DNA of 64,000 nucleotides from Chthoniobacterales bacterium (GCA_036569045.1 DATCRI010000007.1:104369-168368); one strand, 5' to 3'; counted from the first letter of the stretch, positions 8,829-18,171 are shown. Numbers and translations: made by a program. Notes: generated by a model from the letters alone, not told the origin.

Positions 8829-9659
8829 CTACCGCCGCCACAGCGCGGGCAAAGCGAGCAGGAGCACCCGGCGCACGTCTCCGCGCGAAACCTTCACCGG
8901 CCCCGAGTCGATCTCGATGCGCGACAGCGTCTCGAGACCGATCCGCGCCGGCGGCAGACTCGCGAAGCGCACCCGCCCGTTCTCCACGGCTGCGGCCCAT
9001 TGCAGGCCGCTCTCGAGGCCCACGCGGGCCCGTCGCTTCACGTCGATGAAGTCCGCGTCCGGCACGTAAACGCGCCCAATCGCCGCATCCGCCAGCCGGT
9101 CGCGCAGGATGTTCACGAGCTGCAGGCCCTTGCCGTAGGCCACCCCGAGCGCCACCAGCTCCTCGATCGGTCGATGCGTGAAATCCGGCAGCAGGTCCGC
9201 GCACAGCCGCGTCCAGAATTCACCGACGCTCCCGGCCACCAGGAACGTGTATTCCTCGAGCTCGTCCCCGTTCAAAGGCTCCGCCGATTCCGGAAAGCGC
9301 ACGAGGTCGAAAAGCTGCCCGTGCAGGATATGGTTCCACACGCCCCACAGCCGCTCCTGCGCCCGCGATTCCTCCAGCGCATCGAGCAGCTCCGGCAGCC
9401 GACGCAACAACTCCGCCTCCGCCGGTTTCTCCTGATGCTTCACCAGCGCGCTCAGCGCATGGTGGGCGATGTCGCCATGGCGCAGCTGCTGAAGCGCTTC
9501 CACCCGCCGCTCCACCTCGGCCCCGGACGTATCCGCAATGCTATCCGAGGCTCGCGCCAGCAGATAACCGAGGGCAATCGGCTCGCGCACCGCCGGCGGC
9601 AGCACGCGAATCGTGATGTAAAACGACCGCGAAACATCCCGCAGAAGCTTCCAGTTCAT
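8829..9659 (-). CDS. Squalene/phytoene synthase family protein, squalene-synthase-like
   Basis: Predicted 276 aa. The two Asp-rich Mg-diphosphate sites are visible as DSIAD (about residues 39-43) and NILRDRLAD (about 185-193); AGSVGEFW matches the squalene synthase signature VAGxVGxxxT. The enzyme family condenses two farnesyl diphosphates head-to-head to squalene, the precursor of hopanoids or sterols. The length is shorter than typical eukaryotic enzymes and there is no C-terminal membrane anchor. Its ATG shares one base with the stop of the upstream DUF362 gene (TGATG), so translation is coupled. The substrate is not certain; presqualene or phytoene chemistry are alternatives. Confidence 0.75.
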   Translation of the reverse strand: MNWKLLRDVSRSFYITIRVLPPAVREPIALGYLLARASDSIADTSGAEVERRVEALQQLRHGDIAHHALSALVKHQEKPAEAELLRRLPELLDALEESRAQERLWGVWNHILHGQLFDLVRFPESAEPLNGDELEEYTFLVAGSVGEFWTRLCADLLPDFTHRPIEELVALGVAYGKGLQLVNILRDRLADAAIGRVYVPDADFIDVKRRARVGLESGLQWAAAVENGRVRFASLPPARIGLETLSRIEIDSGPVKVSRGDVRRVLLLALPALWRR

Positions 9660-10747
9660 CAGCGCATCCCGGGCGTGTCCGCCCCCACCCGGATCAGATC
9701 GATCTCCGGCTCGAGAAAATTTCCCAGCCCCATCGCGGACGCCGTCTCGACATGGGCGGCGACCGGCGCCGCCGGCGGCAGCTTGTTCGGCCCGCGATAC
9801 TCGTCGATCAGCCGCAGGGCCGTCGCATCGATCGCCACCGGATCGATGCTCGCATAGATCGTGAAATTCTGCCGCGTGAAATTGGGATTCGGAAACGGCC
9901 CGCCGGCGAACTGCAGCGCCAGCCCGTCCATGATCGTCAGCACCACCTTGTCCCGCACCATCGCGTCCTTGTAGATCTCGCCGACGTAGGGATTCCCGTG
10001 ATCCGGCTCGCGAATGAATCGTCGCCAGTTGTCCACATTCCACAGCGTCATGTTTGCCAGCGCGCCGTTCAACCCGCACATGAAGCTGTCGCACAGCGAC
10101 GGCAGATTGATGACCTTCGTCACCCGCTGGCTCAGCACCGTCGCAAAAAAGCTCGTGCTGCTCAGCTGATCGCCCCTCGAAAGAATATCCTCCATGCGCG
10201 TGCCCTTTTTCTCACCGAACTTGCTGTCACCCCAGATCAATCTTCCCAGCACCGGCGCCGTCAGCATCGCCTGCCGGTCGTAGCCCGTCGAAGGATCGAT
10301 CCCCTCCACGCGAAAATCCGGATCGCGTTCCGAAAACCCCGCCGCGCGCAGGTCCTCGATGTTCCGGTCCCACACGATGATGCGATCCGGTCGCACCCCC
10401 GCCGCCTGCAATCCGCGCGCCACCGCCCGCACGACCGCCGGATGCGTCCCGCTCATCGCGCCCGGCGCCGCCGCGACCTTGATGCCCACGACGTCCGTCG
10501 GCTTCACCAGCGCCAGCCACGCCGCCGCGACCGAGGATCGCTTCGTCACCGCCATCACCACATCGTCCACCATCTTCTGCACGACCGCCGGCGTGGGGGT
10601 GAAGCCGTTCGTGAGCGCCCGCGGATCCGCCGCGTAATATACCTGCGACCGGGCGGCAATCGCCCGCGCTACGGGCGTCTCCTCCGCCAGCTGCGCCCCC
10701 ACAACCAGCGGCCAGAGCGCGAACAGAAAGACGAAACGACGGATCAC
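9659..10747 (-). CDS. Exported DUF362-family protein
   Basis: Predicted 362 aa from GTG 10747, which places a good signal peptide (RRFVFLFALWPLVVGAQ) at the N-terminus; an upstream extension of the frame is antisense to hemW and was discarded. The body resembles DUF362 proteins (GIKVAAAPGAMSGTHPAVV near the N-terminus and DPVAIDATALRLI near the C-terminus). DUF362 proteins often have Fe-S motifs; only scattered Cys are present here, so no ferredoxin-like cluster is evident. It overlaps the squalene-synthase-like gene by one base and diverges from hemW with a 69-bp gap. Function unknown. Confidence 0.6.
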   Translation of the reverse strand: MIRRFVFLFALWPLVVGAQLAEETPVARAIAARSQVYYAADPRALTNGFTPTPAVVQKMVDDVVMAVTKRSSVAAAWLALVKPTDVVGIKVAAAPGAMSGTHPAVVRAVARGLQAAGVRPDRIIVWDRNIEDLRAAGFSERDPDFRVEGIDPSTGYDRQAMLTAPVLGRLIWGDSKFGEKKGTRMEDILSRGDQLSSTSFFATVLSQRVTKVINLPSLCDSFMCGLNGALANMTLWNVDNWRRFIREPDHGNPYVGEIYKDAMVRDKVVLTIMDGLALQFAGGPFPNPNFTRQNFTIYASIDPVAIDATALRLIDEYRGPNKLPPAAPVAAHVETASAMGLGNFLEPEIDLIRVGADTPGMR

Positions 10748-10816
10748 GGCGCAGAGTGTCGACGGAGCCACGGGAGCTGTCAAACCGGCGCGAATGCCAT
10801 TGCGCGGCGTTTCCGG

Positions 10817-11911
10817 ATGGACGACCCTGCCGCCGTGATCGAGCACCTCTACGCGCATATTCCCTTCTGCCCGAAGGTGTGCCCGTATTGCAGCTTCTAC
10901 AAGGAGGCGAGTGACCGGAACAAGACGCGCGCCTTCCTCGACGCAATGCTCCTCGAGGCGGAGAGCCACGCCGCCACCCTCCAGCCCCGCACGATTTTCT
11001 TCGGCGGCGGCACGCCCAGCGCGCTCAGCACCTCCCAGCTCGAATACCTGCTCGCCGGCCTCCGCGAGCGCCTCGATTTCTCCGCGGTCACCGAATGGAC
11101 CCTCGAGATGAACCCGGCCACTGTCTCGCACGAAAAGGCCCGCGCGCTGCTCGACCTTGGCGTCAATCGCATCAGCATGGGCGTGCAATCCTGGCACGAC
11201 GGCGAGTTGAAGATTCTCGGCCGGGTGCACACCGCCGCGCAGGCCGAGCGTTCGTATCGCATCCTCCGCGAGGCCGGCGTGCCTAACGTCAACCTCGACC
11301 TCATCTTCGGCGTGCCCGGCCAGTCCCGCGAAAGCTGGCGCGCCTCACTCGAGCGCACCCTCGCCCTCGAGCCCGACCATATCTCCGCCTACTGCCTCAC
11401 CTACGAGGAGGACACCGATTTTTTCCTCCGCCTCCAGCGCGGCGAAATGCGTCCCGACGAGGGCCTCGACGCCGATCTCTTCGAGCTCACGATGGACCTC
11501 CTCGGCGCCGCCGGTTACGCCCAATACGAGATCTCGAATCACGCGAAACCCGGTCGCGAATGCCGGCACAACCTCGCCTACTGGACCGCCGCGGACTACG
11601 TCGGTCTCGGCCCGAGCGCCTTCTCGACCGTCGGTGAGAGCCGCTGGAAGAACGTGAGCGACACCTCCGATTACGTGGCCCGGATCGACGCCGGCACGGA
11701 TGCCGCCGACTACCGCGAGCGCGTCGATGCCCGCACGCGTCGCGCCGAGCAGCTCGCCTTCGCCCTGCGCACGAACGTCGGCATCGACGAGAACTCCGCC
11801 GAAGTTCTCCGGCTCCGCGACGCGGGCTATCTCGAGGCCCACGGCGACCGCTGGGTGCTCACGCGCTCCGGAAAAATGGTGGCCGACGCCATTGCCGAGA
11901 CCTTCGTGTGA
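10817..11911 (+). CDS. hemW: Radical SAM heme chaperone HemW
   Basis: Predicted 364 aa. The N-terminal HIPFCPKVCPYCSF carries the CxxxCxxC Fe4S4 motif of radical SAM enzymes, followed by the HemW-type GGGTPS and the segment VGLGPSAFS. HemW proteins bind heme and deliver it to client proteins; they are often misannotated as coproporphyrinogen III oxidase, but lack the CxC extension of HemN, as here (CSF). The cytoplasmic or membrane-associated protein overlaps the next gene by 4 bp (GTGA), indicating an operon with the FAD oxidoreductase. Confidence 0.9.
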   Translation: MDDPAAVIEHLYAHIPFCPKVCPYCSFYKEASDRNKTRAFLDAMLLEAESHAATLQPRTIFFGGGTPSALSTSQLEYLLAGLRERLDFSAVTEWTLEMNPATVSHEKARALLDLGVNRISMGVQSWHDGELKILGRVHTAAQAERSYRILREAGVPNVNLDLIFGVPGQSRESWRASLERTLALEPDHISAYCLTYEEDTDFFLRLQRGEMRPDEGLDADLFELTMDLLGAAGYAQYEISNHAKPGRECRHNLAYWTAADYVGLGPSAFSTVGESRWKNVSDTSDYVARIDAGTDAADYRERVDARTRRAEQLAFALRTNVGIDENSAEVLRLRDAGYLEAHGDRWVLTRSGKMVADAIAETFV

Positions 11912-12948
11912 ACAACCGCTACGACGCGATCATCGTCGGCGCCGGCCCCGCGGGATCGGTCTGCGCCGCGGCGCTGGCACGCGCCGGAAGCCGCGTTCTC
12001 CTGCTCGAGAAATCGCGCTTCCCTCGTGACAAGGTCTGCGGCGATTGCCTGAACCCCTCGGCGCTGCCGATTCTGGACCGCCTCGAGCTTCGCGAACGTC
12101 TGCTCGCGCTGCCGCATGTCGCCGCCCGCGAGGTCAGCTTCCACGGCATCGGCGTGCGCCCCGTTTCGTTTCCCATCCCGCCCGGCGCGGAAATCGTGGT
12201 AAAGCGTCGGGATCTCGACGCTTTGCTCGTGGCCCGCGCGATCGAGCTCGGCGCGGAATTTCGCGACGACATGGCCGTCACTCGCGTGGCCCCCGGCTGG
12301 CGCGTGGAAGCCAACGGTGAGGAATTCGTCGCGCCATTCCTCTTCGCCGCCGACGGCCGGAATTCCACCGTCGCCCGCCTCACCGACCGGCTGCCCGCAG
12401 CCCGGCGCGAGCGCACCGCGATCCAGGGCCACACCGTGCGTCCGGACTGGCACGGCGATGCCGTGCGGATGCTCTTTCATCCCGGGGGCTACGGCGGCAC
12501 CGCCCGCGTGAGCGCCGACGAGATCAATGTCTGCCTCGTCGCGCGCCCCAAGAATCTCGCCGCCGTGCGCGCCCGCGCCGAGCGGGAATTCGGGCCGCTC
12601 GAATGGCGCACGATTGCTCCGCTCACCCGTCGCGACGGATTCCCGATCGCCGCGGACGGCCTGTTTCTGCTGGGCGATGCCGCGCGCGTCGTCGAGCCCT
12701 TCACCGGCGAAGGCATCTCCTACGCGATGCGCTCGGGCGAACTCGCGGCCAGCGCGGTCCTGGCCGGCGGCGACGCGGCGGCCCGCTATCGCCGCGACCA
12801 CGCTGCCATGTATCGCGGCCGGCTTTGGGTGAACCGCCTCGCCCGCTTCGCCGGCGAGCATCCGCGCCTCACTTCGCTCGCCCTGCGGGCCTTCCGGCAT
12901 TGGCCGGCGCCGCTCGGAATGCTCACCGCCAAAGTCGTTCGGGCCTGA
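11908..12948 (+). CDS. FAD-dependent oxidoreductase, geranylgeranyl-reductase family
   Basis: Predicted 346 aa, starting at GTG 11908 inside the hemW stop. The N-terminal GAGPAGSVCAAALARAG is a Rossmann FAD-binding loop, EKSRFPRDKVCGD is the signature found in geranylgeranyl reductases and related prenyl reductases, and FLLGDAARVVEPFTGEG is the second FAD motif. Family members reduce isoprenoid double bonds or act as quinone-tail reductases. The neighbouring menaquinone genes (mqnA, mqnE, opposite strand) suggest work on prenyl-quinone or isoprenoid lipids, but this is inference. Confidence 0.75.
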   Translation: MNNRYDAIIVGAGPAGSVCAAALARAGSRVLLLEKSRFPRDKVCGDCLNPSALPILDRLELRERLLALPHVAAREVSFHGIGVRPVSFPIPPGAEIVVKRRDLDALLVARAIELGAEFRDDMAVTRVAPGWRVEANGEEFVAPFLFAADGRNSTVARLTDRLPAARRERTAIQGHTVRPDWHGDAVRMLFHPGGYGGTARVSADEINVCLVARPKNLAAVRARAEREFGPLEWRTIAPLTRRDGFPIAADGLFLLGDAARVVEPFTGEGISYAMRSGELAASAVLAGGDAAARYRRDHAAMYRGRLWVNRLARFAGEHPRLTSLALRAFRHWPAPLGMLTAKVVRA

Positions 12949-12961
12949 CTCGAAGAGCCAG

Positions 12962-13732
12962 TCAGACGTAGCGCAGATCGGCTTCGCCGCTCACGTTCAC
13001 GAAACCATGCTTGCGCAGGAGCGTCGCGAAGAGCGCGATCGCCTGCTTCTCCTCGGCGCCCAGATCGAAGCGAATGAACTCGGAAAGATACCGGCGCACG
13101 AAGGCCGGGTCGGGATACTCCGCCGCGATGCGCTCCCGCTCGGCGAGCCCGCGAACCTTCGTATCCCGCAACGCGTCCGCGAGCGCGGCGGCAGCAGGCA
13201 GTTCCGGCCGGAAAACCCAGCACGCAAAAACGAAAGGCAGACCGGTGCAACGCATCCACTCCGCGCCGAGATCGAAGAACTCCCAGCCGTCCGCGGCGTG
13301 CGTCTGCCGGAACTTCACCGCGGCGTCCCCGATGAGCAAGCGGGCGCCGAGTTCGTCCGCCGGAGCGTCGAGATAAGCGGGCTCGAAGTCATAAAACTCG
13401 GCAAGCAGGCATTGCAGCAGGTGATTCGACGTGTGGGAGGCGGGGTCGAGCGCGATCGTTTCCTGGGCCGTGAGCGGTCCCCGATGAGCGACGTAGACGC
13501 TGAAAACCGCACCGCACGCGGCGATGGCGATGCCGTCGGCAATCGTCGCAGACGGCCGCTCCACCGCCTCGTAGACCGGCACGAGCGCGGCATCCAGCTC
13601 ACCCGCGGCGAAGCGCTCGGCGAGACGCGACGGGAGATCGAGCGAGACGCGATCCTCGAGACCGGCAATGAGCGGTCGCGCGTTGAGATAGGGCACCGAG
13701 CCGATCCGGCGACCGGCAAAAGCGTCGCTCAC
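12962..13732 (-). CDS. mqnA: Chorismate dehydratase, futalosine pathway
   Basis: Predicted 256 aa starting at GTG 13732, which overlaps the mqnE stop by 4 bp (GTGA). The start RRIGSVPYLNARPL is diagnostic for MqnA, and LDPASHTSNHLLQCLL and LLIGDAAVK complete the periplasmic-binding-protein-like fold. It converts chorismate to 3-[(1-carboxyvinyl)oxy]benzoate, the first step of the futalosine route to menaquinone. Next-step enzyme MqnE is encoded immediately upstream in the same operon; MqnB, C and D are not in the window. Confidence 0.9.
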   Translation of the reverse strand: MSDAFAGRRIGSVPYLNARPLIAGLEDRVSLDLPSRLAERFAAGELDAALVPVYEAVERPSATIADGIAIAACGAVFSVYVAHRGPLTAQETIALDPASHTSNHLLQCLLAEFYDFEPAYLDAPADELGARLLIGDAAVKFRQTHAADGWEFFDLGAEWMRCTGLPFVFACWVFRPELPAAAALADALRDTKVRGLAERERIAAEYPDPAFVRRYLSEFIRFDLGAEEKQAIALFATLLRKHGFVNVSGEADLRYV

Positions 13733-14850
13733 GCCGCCTGCAACTCCGTCGGCGAAGGCAGGCGCTCGTAGAACGTATTCCGCTGCATCGGCTCGCGCCC
13801 GGCCTCGCGAATCGCCTTCTCCATCGCGTAGATCGTCTGCAGCTGCGGCGTCGTCGCGCCGGCCATGTGAAAGATCTTCTCCTCGCGGATCGTGCCGTGC
13901 AGATCGTCCACGCCGTAGTTCAGCGCGAGCTGCGCGAGCGGCAGTCCGAGGCTGATCCAATACGCCGTGATGTGCGGAAAATTATCGAGGTAGATGCGGC
14001 TCACCGCGAGGTTGCGCAGCTCCTCGAAGCCCGTCGCGTGCGGGATGTCCTTCAGCGAGGGACGGGCGCCGTCCGGCTCGAACGCAAACGGAACGAACGC
14101 CGTGAAGCCGCCGGTCTCGTCCTGCAGTTCGCGCAGGCGCCGCAGGTGATCGACGCGATGCCGCGTCTGCTCGATGTGGCCGTAGAGCATCGTGCACGTG
14201 CTTTTTCCGCCCATCTGATGCCAGGTGCGATGCACCTCGGCCCATTCGTCGGCGGTTTCCTTGCCGCGGCAGATCTGGTCGCGAATCTCCGGATCGAAGA
14301 TCTCCGCGCCGCCGCCGGTGATGGCGCCGAGGCCGTTCTCGCGCAGCAACTCGAGCGTTTCGCGGATCGAAAGCTTGAAGACGCGCTCGGCGAGATGGCG
14401 AATTTCCACGGCGGTGAACGCCTTGATGTGCAGCGCGGGGTCGAGCGCCTTCAGCGCGCGCAGCAACTCGAGATACCACTCGCCGGGCAGCGTGGGATGC
14501 AGGCCGCCGACCATGTGAATCTCGGTGATGCCTTCGGCGAGACCTTCCTTCACGTTGGCCTCGATCTCGGGGATCGCCAGCTCGAAGGCATGCGCCTCGC
14601 GCTTCTTCGCGCCGAATGCGCAAAACTGGCACGAGAGGATGCAGACGTTCGAGTAGTTGATGTAGCGATTGTGAATGTAGGTCGCGACATTCCCGTTCTT
14701 GCGCTCGCGAATGATGTTCGCGATCGCGCCGATGCCGTTCACGTCGTGGCTCTCGTAGAGCACGGTCGCATCCGCGTCGGAGATGCGTTCACCCGACGCC
14801 ACCTTCTCGTGAATGGGCAGCAGCTCGGGAGACAACAGGCGGAGATTCAT
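13729..14850 (-). CDS. mqnE: Aminofutalosine synthase
   Basis: Predicted 373 aa. The radical SAM motif is CILSCQFCAFG (CxxxCxxC), followed by VGGLHPTLP and ITGGGAEIF. The MqnE-type C-terminal segment DDLHGTIREEKIFHMAGA separates it from the sister enzyme MqnC, so mqnE is preferred. It joins the MqnA product to adenosine from SAM to make aminofutalosine. Translation is coupled to mqnA through a 4-bp overlap. A close relative (MqnC) remains a small alternative. Confidence 0.9.
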   Translation of the reverse strand: MNLRLLSPELLPIHEKVASGERISDADATVLYESHDVNGIGAIANIIRERKNGNVATYIHNRYINYSNVCILSCQFCAFGAKKREAHAFELAIPEIEANVKEGLAEGITEIHMVGGLHPTLPGEWYLELLRALKALDPALHIKAFTAVEIRHLAERVFKLSIRETLELLRENGLGAITGGGAEIFDPEIRDQICRGKETADEWAEVHRTWHQMGGKSTCTMLYGHIEQTRHRVDHLRRLRELQDETGGFTAFVPFAFEPDGARPSLKDIPHATGFEELRNLAVSRIYLDNFPHITAYWISLGLPLAQLALNYGVDDLHGTIREEKIFHMAGATTPQLQTIYAMEKAIREAGREPMQRNTFYERLPSPTELQAA

Positions 14851-14879
14851 AAGGTGATGACCGCGAAACTTTTCACGAC

Positions 14880-15053
14880 TTGGCGTCTCATCGCAATGCC
14901 GGATTGCAACCGACCCCTCGCGCGCACGCGATCTTCAGGCAGGCCGCCGGGTCTCGGATCAGGCGCGAACTCCTCGCGGTCGAAGATGCCCGCCGCAAGC
15001 GGCAGCTCCTCGACGAGCTCCAGGCCGAATGCGCCGCGGCGACGACCAGATAA
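14880..15053 (+). CDS. Possible small ORF, unknown
   Basis: A 57-codon frame from TTG 14880 to TAA 15051-15053 has a plausible helical, charged composition (for example RRELLAVEDARRKRQLLDEL) and fits the codon bias of nearby genes better than the other frames here. There is no ATG and no clear ribosome-binding site. It occupies most of the gap between mqnE and the HPr gene. No family is recognised and it may be non-coding. Confidence 0.25.
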   Translation: MASHRNAGLQPTPRAHAIFRQAAGSRIRRELLAVEDARRKRQLLDELQAECAAATTR

Positions 15054-15062
15054 TCCGGCGCC

Positions 15063-15392
15063 TCAGGCGCGCTGACCCGGCCCCGCATCGCGATGGCCGT
15101 CGTCGGAGACCCGGAAAACCTGCTCCACGGCCGCGGCGGCAGCCTGTTCATCGTCACCGTTCGTCACGAGATCGAGCGTCGTGCCCATCGTGGCGCAGAG
15201 CGCGACCACGCTGAGGATGTTGCGCACGTCGGCGATCCGCCCGCCGGACCGGAGGGAGATCGTGGATCGAAAACACTGCGCCACTCGCACCAACCGGGCG
15301 GCGGGGCGGAGGTGGAGGCCTGCTTCCCAGGGAATCGTCACCGTTGAATGCTTCACGAAGCGTCCGACAACGCCATTTCCCGCTCCGTTCAT
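15063..15392 (-). CDS. ptsH: HPr-family phosphocarrier protein
   Basis: Predicted 109 aa from ATG 15392, with about 15 extra N-terminal residues and a charged C-terminal tail compared with the usual 85-90 aa. GLHLRPAARL holds the phosphorylated His and the following Arg of the HPr active site. The regulatory Ser46 region, normally KSIMG, reads RNILS here, so Asn occupies the Ser46 position and HPr-kinase control is doubtful. HPr passes phosphate from enzyme I to sugar permeases, or acts in regulatory (nitrogen-type) PTS. No other PTS gene is nearby. It diverges from uvrB. Confidence 0.8.
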   Translation of the reverse strand: MNGAGNGVVGRFVKHSTVTIPWEAGLHLRPAARLVRVAQCFRSTISLRSGGRIADVRNILSVVALCATMGTTLDLVTNGDDEQAAAAAVEQVFRVSDDGHRDAGPGQRA

Positions 15393-15464
15393 ATTTTTTT
15401 GGTCTCGCCGGTTCCCCGTGTCGCGGCCTTGCGCGGAACCGGTCGCCACGTATGTTGACCGCTT

Positions 15465-17654
15465 ATGCCTTTCGAGCTCGCGTCGAACTACCAGCCCCGG
15501 GGCGACCAGGCCCAGGCCATCGACAAACTCACCCGCTCGCTGCTCGCGGGGAATCGCCACCAGACGCTGCTCGGCGTCACCGGCTCGGGCAAGACCTTCA
15601 CCGCCGCGAACATCGTTCGCGAGCTCGACCGGCCGACGCTCGTCATGTCGCACAACAAGACGCTTGCCGCGCAGCTCTACAGCGAGTTCAAGCAGTTCTT
15701 CCCGCGCAACGCCGTCGAGTATTTCGTCAGCTACTTCGATTATTACCAGCCCGAGGCCTACATCCCCCGGTCGGACACCTACATCGAGAAGGATTCGTCG
15801 ATCAACGAGGAGATCGAGCGCCTGCGCCTCTCCGCGGTGAGTTCGCTGCTTTCGCGGCGTGACGTGCTCATCGTCGCCAGCGTCTCGTGCATCTACGGCC
15901 TCGCGTCGCCCGAGGATTTCCTCCAGATGCTCGTCACGATCCGCGAGGGCCTCCAAATGACGCGCGAGGCCTTCCTCGGCAAGCTCGTCGACATGCTCTA
16001 CGAGCGGAACGACATCGCGTTCGAGCGCGGCCGGTTCCGCGTGCGCGGCGACACCGTCGAGGTGCATCCCGCGCAGAACGACGACCGCGCGATCCGGGTG
16101 GAATTCTTCGGCGACGAGATCGACCGCATCAGCGAGTTCGATCCCCTCACCGGCGACGTCACCGCCCGGCTCACGAACCTCACGCTCTTTCCGGCGAAGC
16201 AGTTCGTCACCCCGCACGACAAGCTCAACGCCGCGATGCGCAACATCCGCACCGAGCTCGACCAGCGCGTGATGGAGTTCGAGCGCGACGGCAAGCTCAT
16301 CGAGGCGCAACGCATCAAGATGCGCACCGAGTTCGACCTCGAGATGATGCAGGAGATGGGCTTTTGCAACGGCATCGAGAACTACTCGCGCCACCTCACT
16401 GGCCGTCCGCCGAACAGCACGCCCTACACGCTGATGGATTTCCTGCCCGAGGACACCCTGCTCATCATCGACGAGAGCCACGCCACGATCCCGCAGATCG
16501 GCGGCATGTATGCCGGCGATCGCTCGCGCAAGTCGGTGCTCGTCGAGCACGGCTTCCGCCTGCCCAGCGCGATGGACAACCGCCCGCTGCGCTTCGACGA
16601 GTTCATGGCGAAGACGCACGACATCGTCTATGTGAGCGCCACGCCCGGGCCGTTCGAGATCCGCAACAGCGTCGTCGGCAACAAGGGCTACATCGCAAAC
16701 CCCGACAAGAATTTCCCCGAGCAGGTCGAGGCCGCGCGCATCGCCGGGCAATACAACCCGATGGAGCTCGTCGCCGCGTTCGACTGCCACACGCCCGGCG
16801 CGCCACTCGTCGCCGAGCAGATTATTCGTCCCACCGGCCTGCTCGACCCCAGGATCACCGTGCGTCCGCTCAAGGGCCAGATCGACGAGACGATCGAGCG
16901 CTGCCGCCAGCGCATCGAGATCGGCGAGCGCGTCCTCATCACCACGCTCACGAAGCGCACCGCCGAGGATTTGTCGGACTACCTGCGCGACGTCGGCATG
17001 AAGGTCCGCTACCTCCACAGCGACATCGACACCATCGAGCGCGTCGAAATTCTCCGCAGCCTGCGCGCCGGCGAATGCGACGTCCTCGTCGGCATCAACC
17101 TCCTCCGCGAAGGCCTCGACCTGCCCGAGGTCTCGCTCGTCTGCATCCTCGATGCCGACAAGGAAGGCTACCTCCGCAGCCAGACCAGCCTCATCCAGAC
17201 CGCCGGCCGCGCCGCGCGTCACCTCAACGGCGAAGTCGTCCTCTTCGCCGACGTCATCACCGGCAGCATCCGCGCGCTCATCGAGATCACCGACTACCGC
17301 CGCGGCCGCCAGATCGCCTACAACAAGGAGCACGGCATCGAACCGAAAAGCGTCGTCCGCGCCGTGCAGGAAAGCCTCCACGTCATCCTCAAGAGCAGCC
17401 GCGACCTCGAGAAATCCATCGTCGCCGAGACCGCGCCGGACTTCGATCTCCACGAGCTCATGCAGGAACTCGAGCGCGACATGGCCACCGCCGCCGCAAA
17501 TCTCGAATACGAACGCGCCGCGCTCATCCGCGACCAGATCGCCGAGCTGAAGGCCGGCAACGGCCTCGAAAAGATCACGACCACGCCGAAGCCCGTCAAA
17601 TACTCGGGAGGGCGAGGCTCCCGCCGAGCCGTCTCTCCCAAAAGGAGCAGATAA
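15465..17654 (+). CDS. uvrB: Excinuclease ABC subunit B
   Basis: Predicted 729 aa. UvrB is the damage-verifying helicase-like subunit of nucleotide excision repair, acting in the cytoplasm with UvrA and UvrC. Visible: Walker A GVTGSGKT (37-44), the beta-hairpin region YYQPEAY, helicase motif DESH, C-terminal motif QTAGRAARH and the UVR domain near residues 680-710 (ALIRDQIAELK). The last ~15 residues (starting GGRGSRRAV) are encoded by the left arm and spacer of a REP element, and the stop codon lies in the spacer, so the original C-terminus has been replaced. The UVR domain itself appears complete. Confidence 0.97.
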   Translation: MPFELASNYQPRGDQAQAIDKLTRSLLAGNRHQTLLGVTGSGKTFTAANIVRELDRPTLVMSHNKTLAAQLYSEFKQFFPRNAVEYFVSYFDYYQPEAYIPRSDTYIEKDSSINEEIERLRLSAVSSLLSRRDVLIVASVSCIYGLASPEDFLQMLVTIREGLQMTREAFLGKLVDMLYERNDIAFERGRFRVRGDTVEVHPAQNDDRAIRVEFFGDEIDRISEFDPLTGDVTARLTNLTLFPAKQFVTPHDKLNAAMRNIRTELDQRVMEFERDGKLIEAQRIKMRTEFDLEMMQEMGFCNGIENYSRHLTGRPPNSTPYTLMDFLPEDTLLIIDESHATIPQIGGMYAGDRSRKSVLVEHGFRLPSAMDNRPLRFDEFMAKTHDIVYVSATPGPFEIRNSVVGNKGYIANPDKNFPEQVEAARIAGQYNPMELVAAFDCHTPGAPLVAEQIIRPTGLLDPRITVRPLKGQIDETIERCRQRIEIGERVLITTLTKRTAEDLSDYLRDVGMKVRYLHSDIDTIERVEILRSLRAGECDVLVGINLLREGLDLPEVSLVCILDADKEGYLRSQTSLIQTAGRAARHLNGEVVLFADVITGSIRALIEITDYRRGRQIAYNKEHGIEPKSVVRAVQESLHVILKSSRDLEKSIVAETAPDFDLHELMQELERDMATAAANLEYERAALIRDQIAELKAGNGLEKITTTPKPVKYSGGRGSRRAVSPKRSR

Positions 17655-17702
17655 AAGAACAGCCCGTAAGAATTTCGGCTCGGCCGGAGCCTCGCCCTCC
17701 CG
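17605..17702. repeat. REP inverted pair overlapping the uvrB 3' end
   Basis: Two 26-bp arms (17605-17630 and 17677-17702) are inverted complements with one mismatch; each arm contains an internal GGCTC...GAGCC palindrome. The left arm lies in the uvrB coding frame and the uvrB stop is in the 46-bp spacer. A near-identical pair follows the RAYT gene, marking this as the substrate repeat of that transposase. Confidence 0.85.
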
Positions 17703-17714
17703 TAACCAAGACGC

Positions 17715-18170
17715 ATGGACGAGATCGGGCGGCACCATCCGGCCCATGGTGTGCATATCACGCTGCGCGAACCCACGATCGTCTTTCTCACCGTCTGCAC
17801 CAGGGGCCGCCAGCCATGGCTGGCCTGCGAGGAGGCCGACGCATCCCTCAGCCAGATTTGGACCGGCGCGACGGCCTGGCGCGTTGGGCGTTACCTCCTC
17901 ATGCCCGATCACCTCCATCTGTTCTGCGCGCCCACCGACAGCGAGATATCCCTCGACGCATGGGTCCGTTACTGGAAAAGCCAGTTCCGCCGCACCTCCG
18001 GCCGCCCGGACTGGCGCTGGCAGACAGATCACTGGGACACCCGCCTCCGCCGCGGAGAAAGTTACTCCGAGAAATGGACCTACGTTTGCGAAAACCCCGT
18101 TCGCGCCAATCTCGCCACCAGCGCCGAAGCTTGGCCGCACCAGGGCGAGATTCATCATCTCCCCTGGTAA
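17715..18170 (+). CDS. REP-associated tyrosine transposase (RAYT, IS200-like TnpA)
   Basis: Predicted 151 aa. The HUH motif appears as MPDHLHLF (about residues 70-77), the catalytic Tyr in RYWKSQF (about 100), and the C-terminal ENPVRANL is a hallmark of RAYT proteins. RAYTs are single-strand DNA nucleases thought to mobilise the short REP palindromes next to their gene. The gene starts 12 bp after one REP pair and ends 1 bp before another, an intact RAYT/REP unit. It is a domesticated-type element rather than a self-transmissible IS. Confidence 0.9.
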   Translation: MDEIGRHHPAHGVHITLREPTIVFLTVCTRGRQPWLACEEADASLSQIWTGATAWRVGRYLLMPDHLHLFCAPTDSEISLDAWVRYWKSQFRRTSGRPDWRWQTDHWDTRLRRGESYSEKWTYVCENPVRANLATSAEAWPHQGEIHHLPW

Positions 18171-18171
18171 C

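Noticed and set aside
10747..11230. N-terminal extension of the DUF362 protein upstream of GTG 10747
   Set aside because: The extension is antisense to hemW and would bury the signal peptide.
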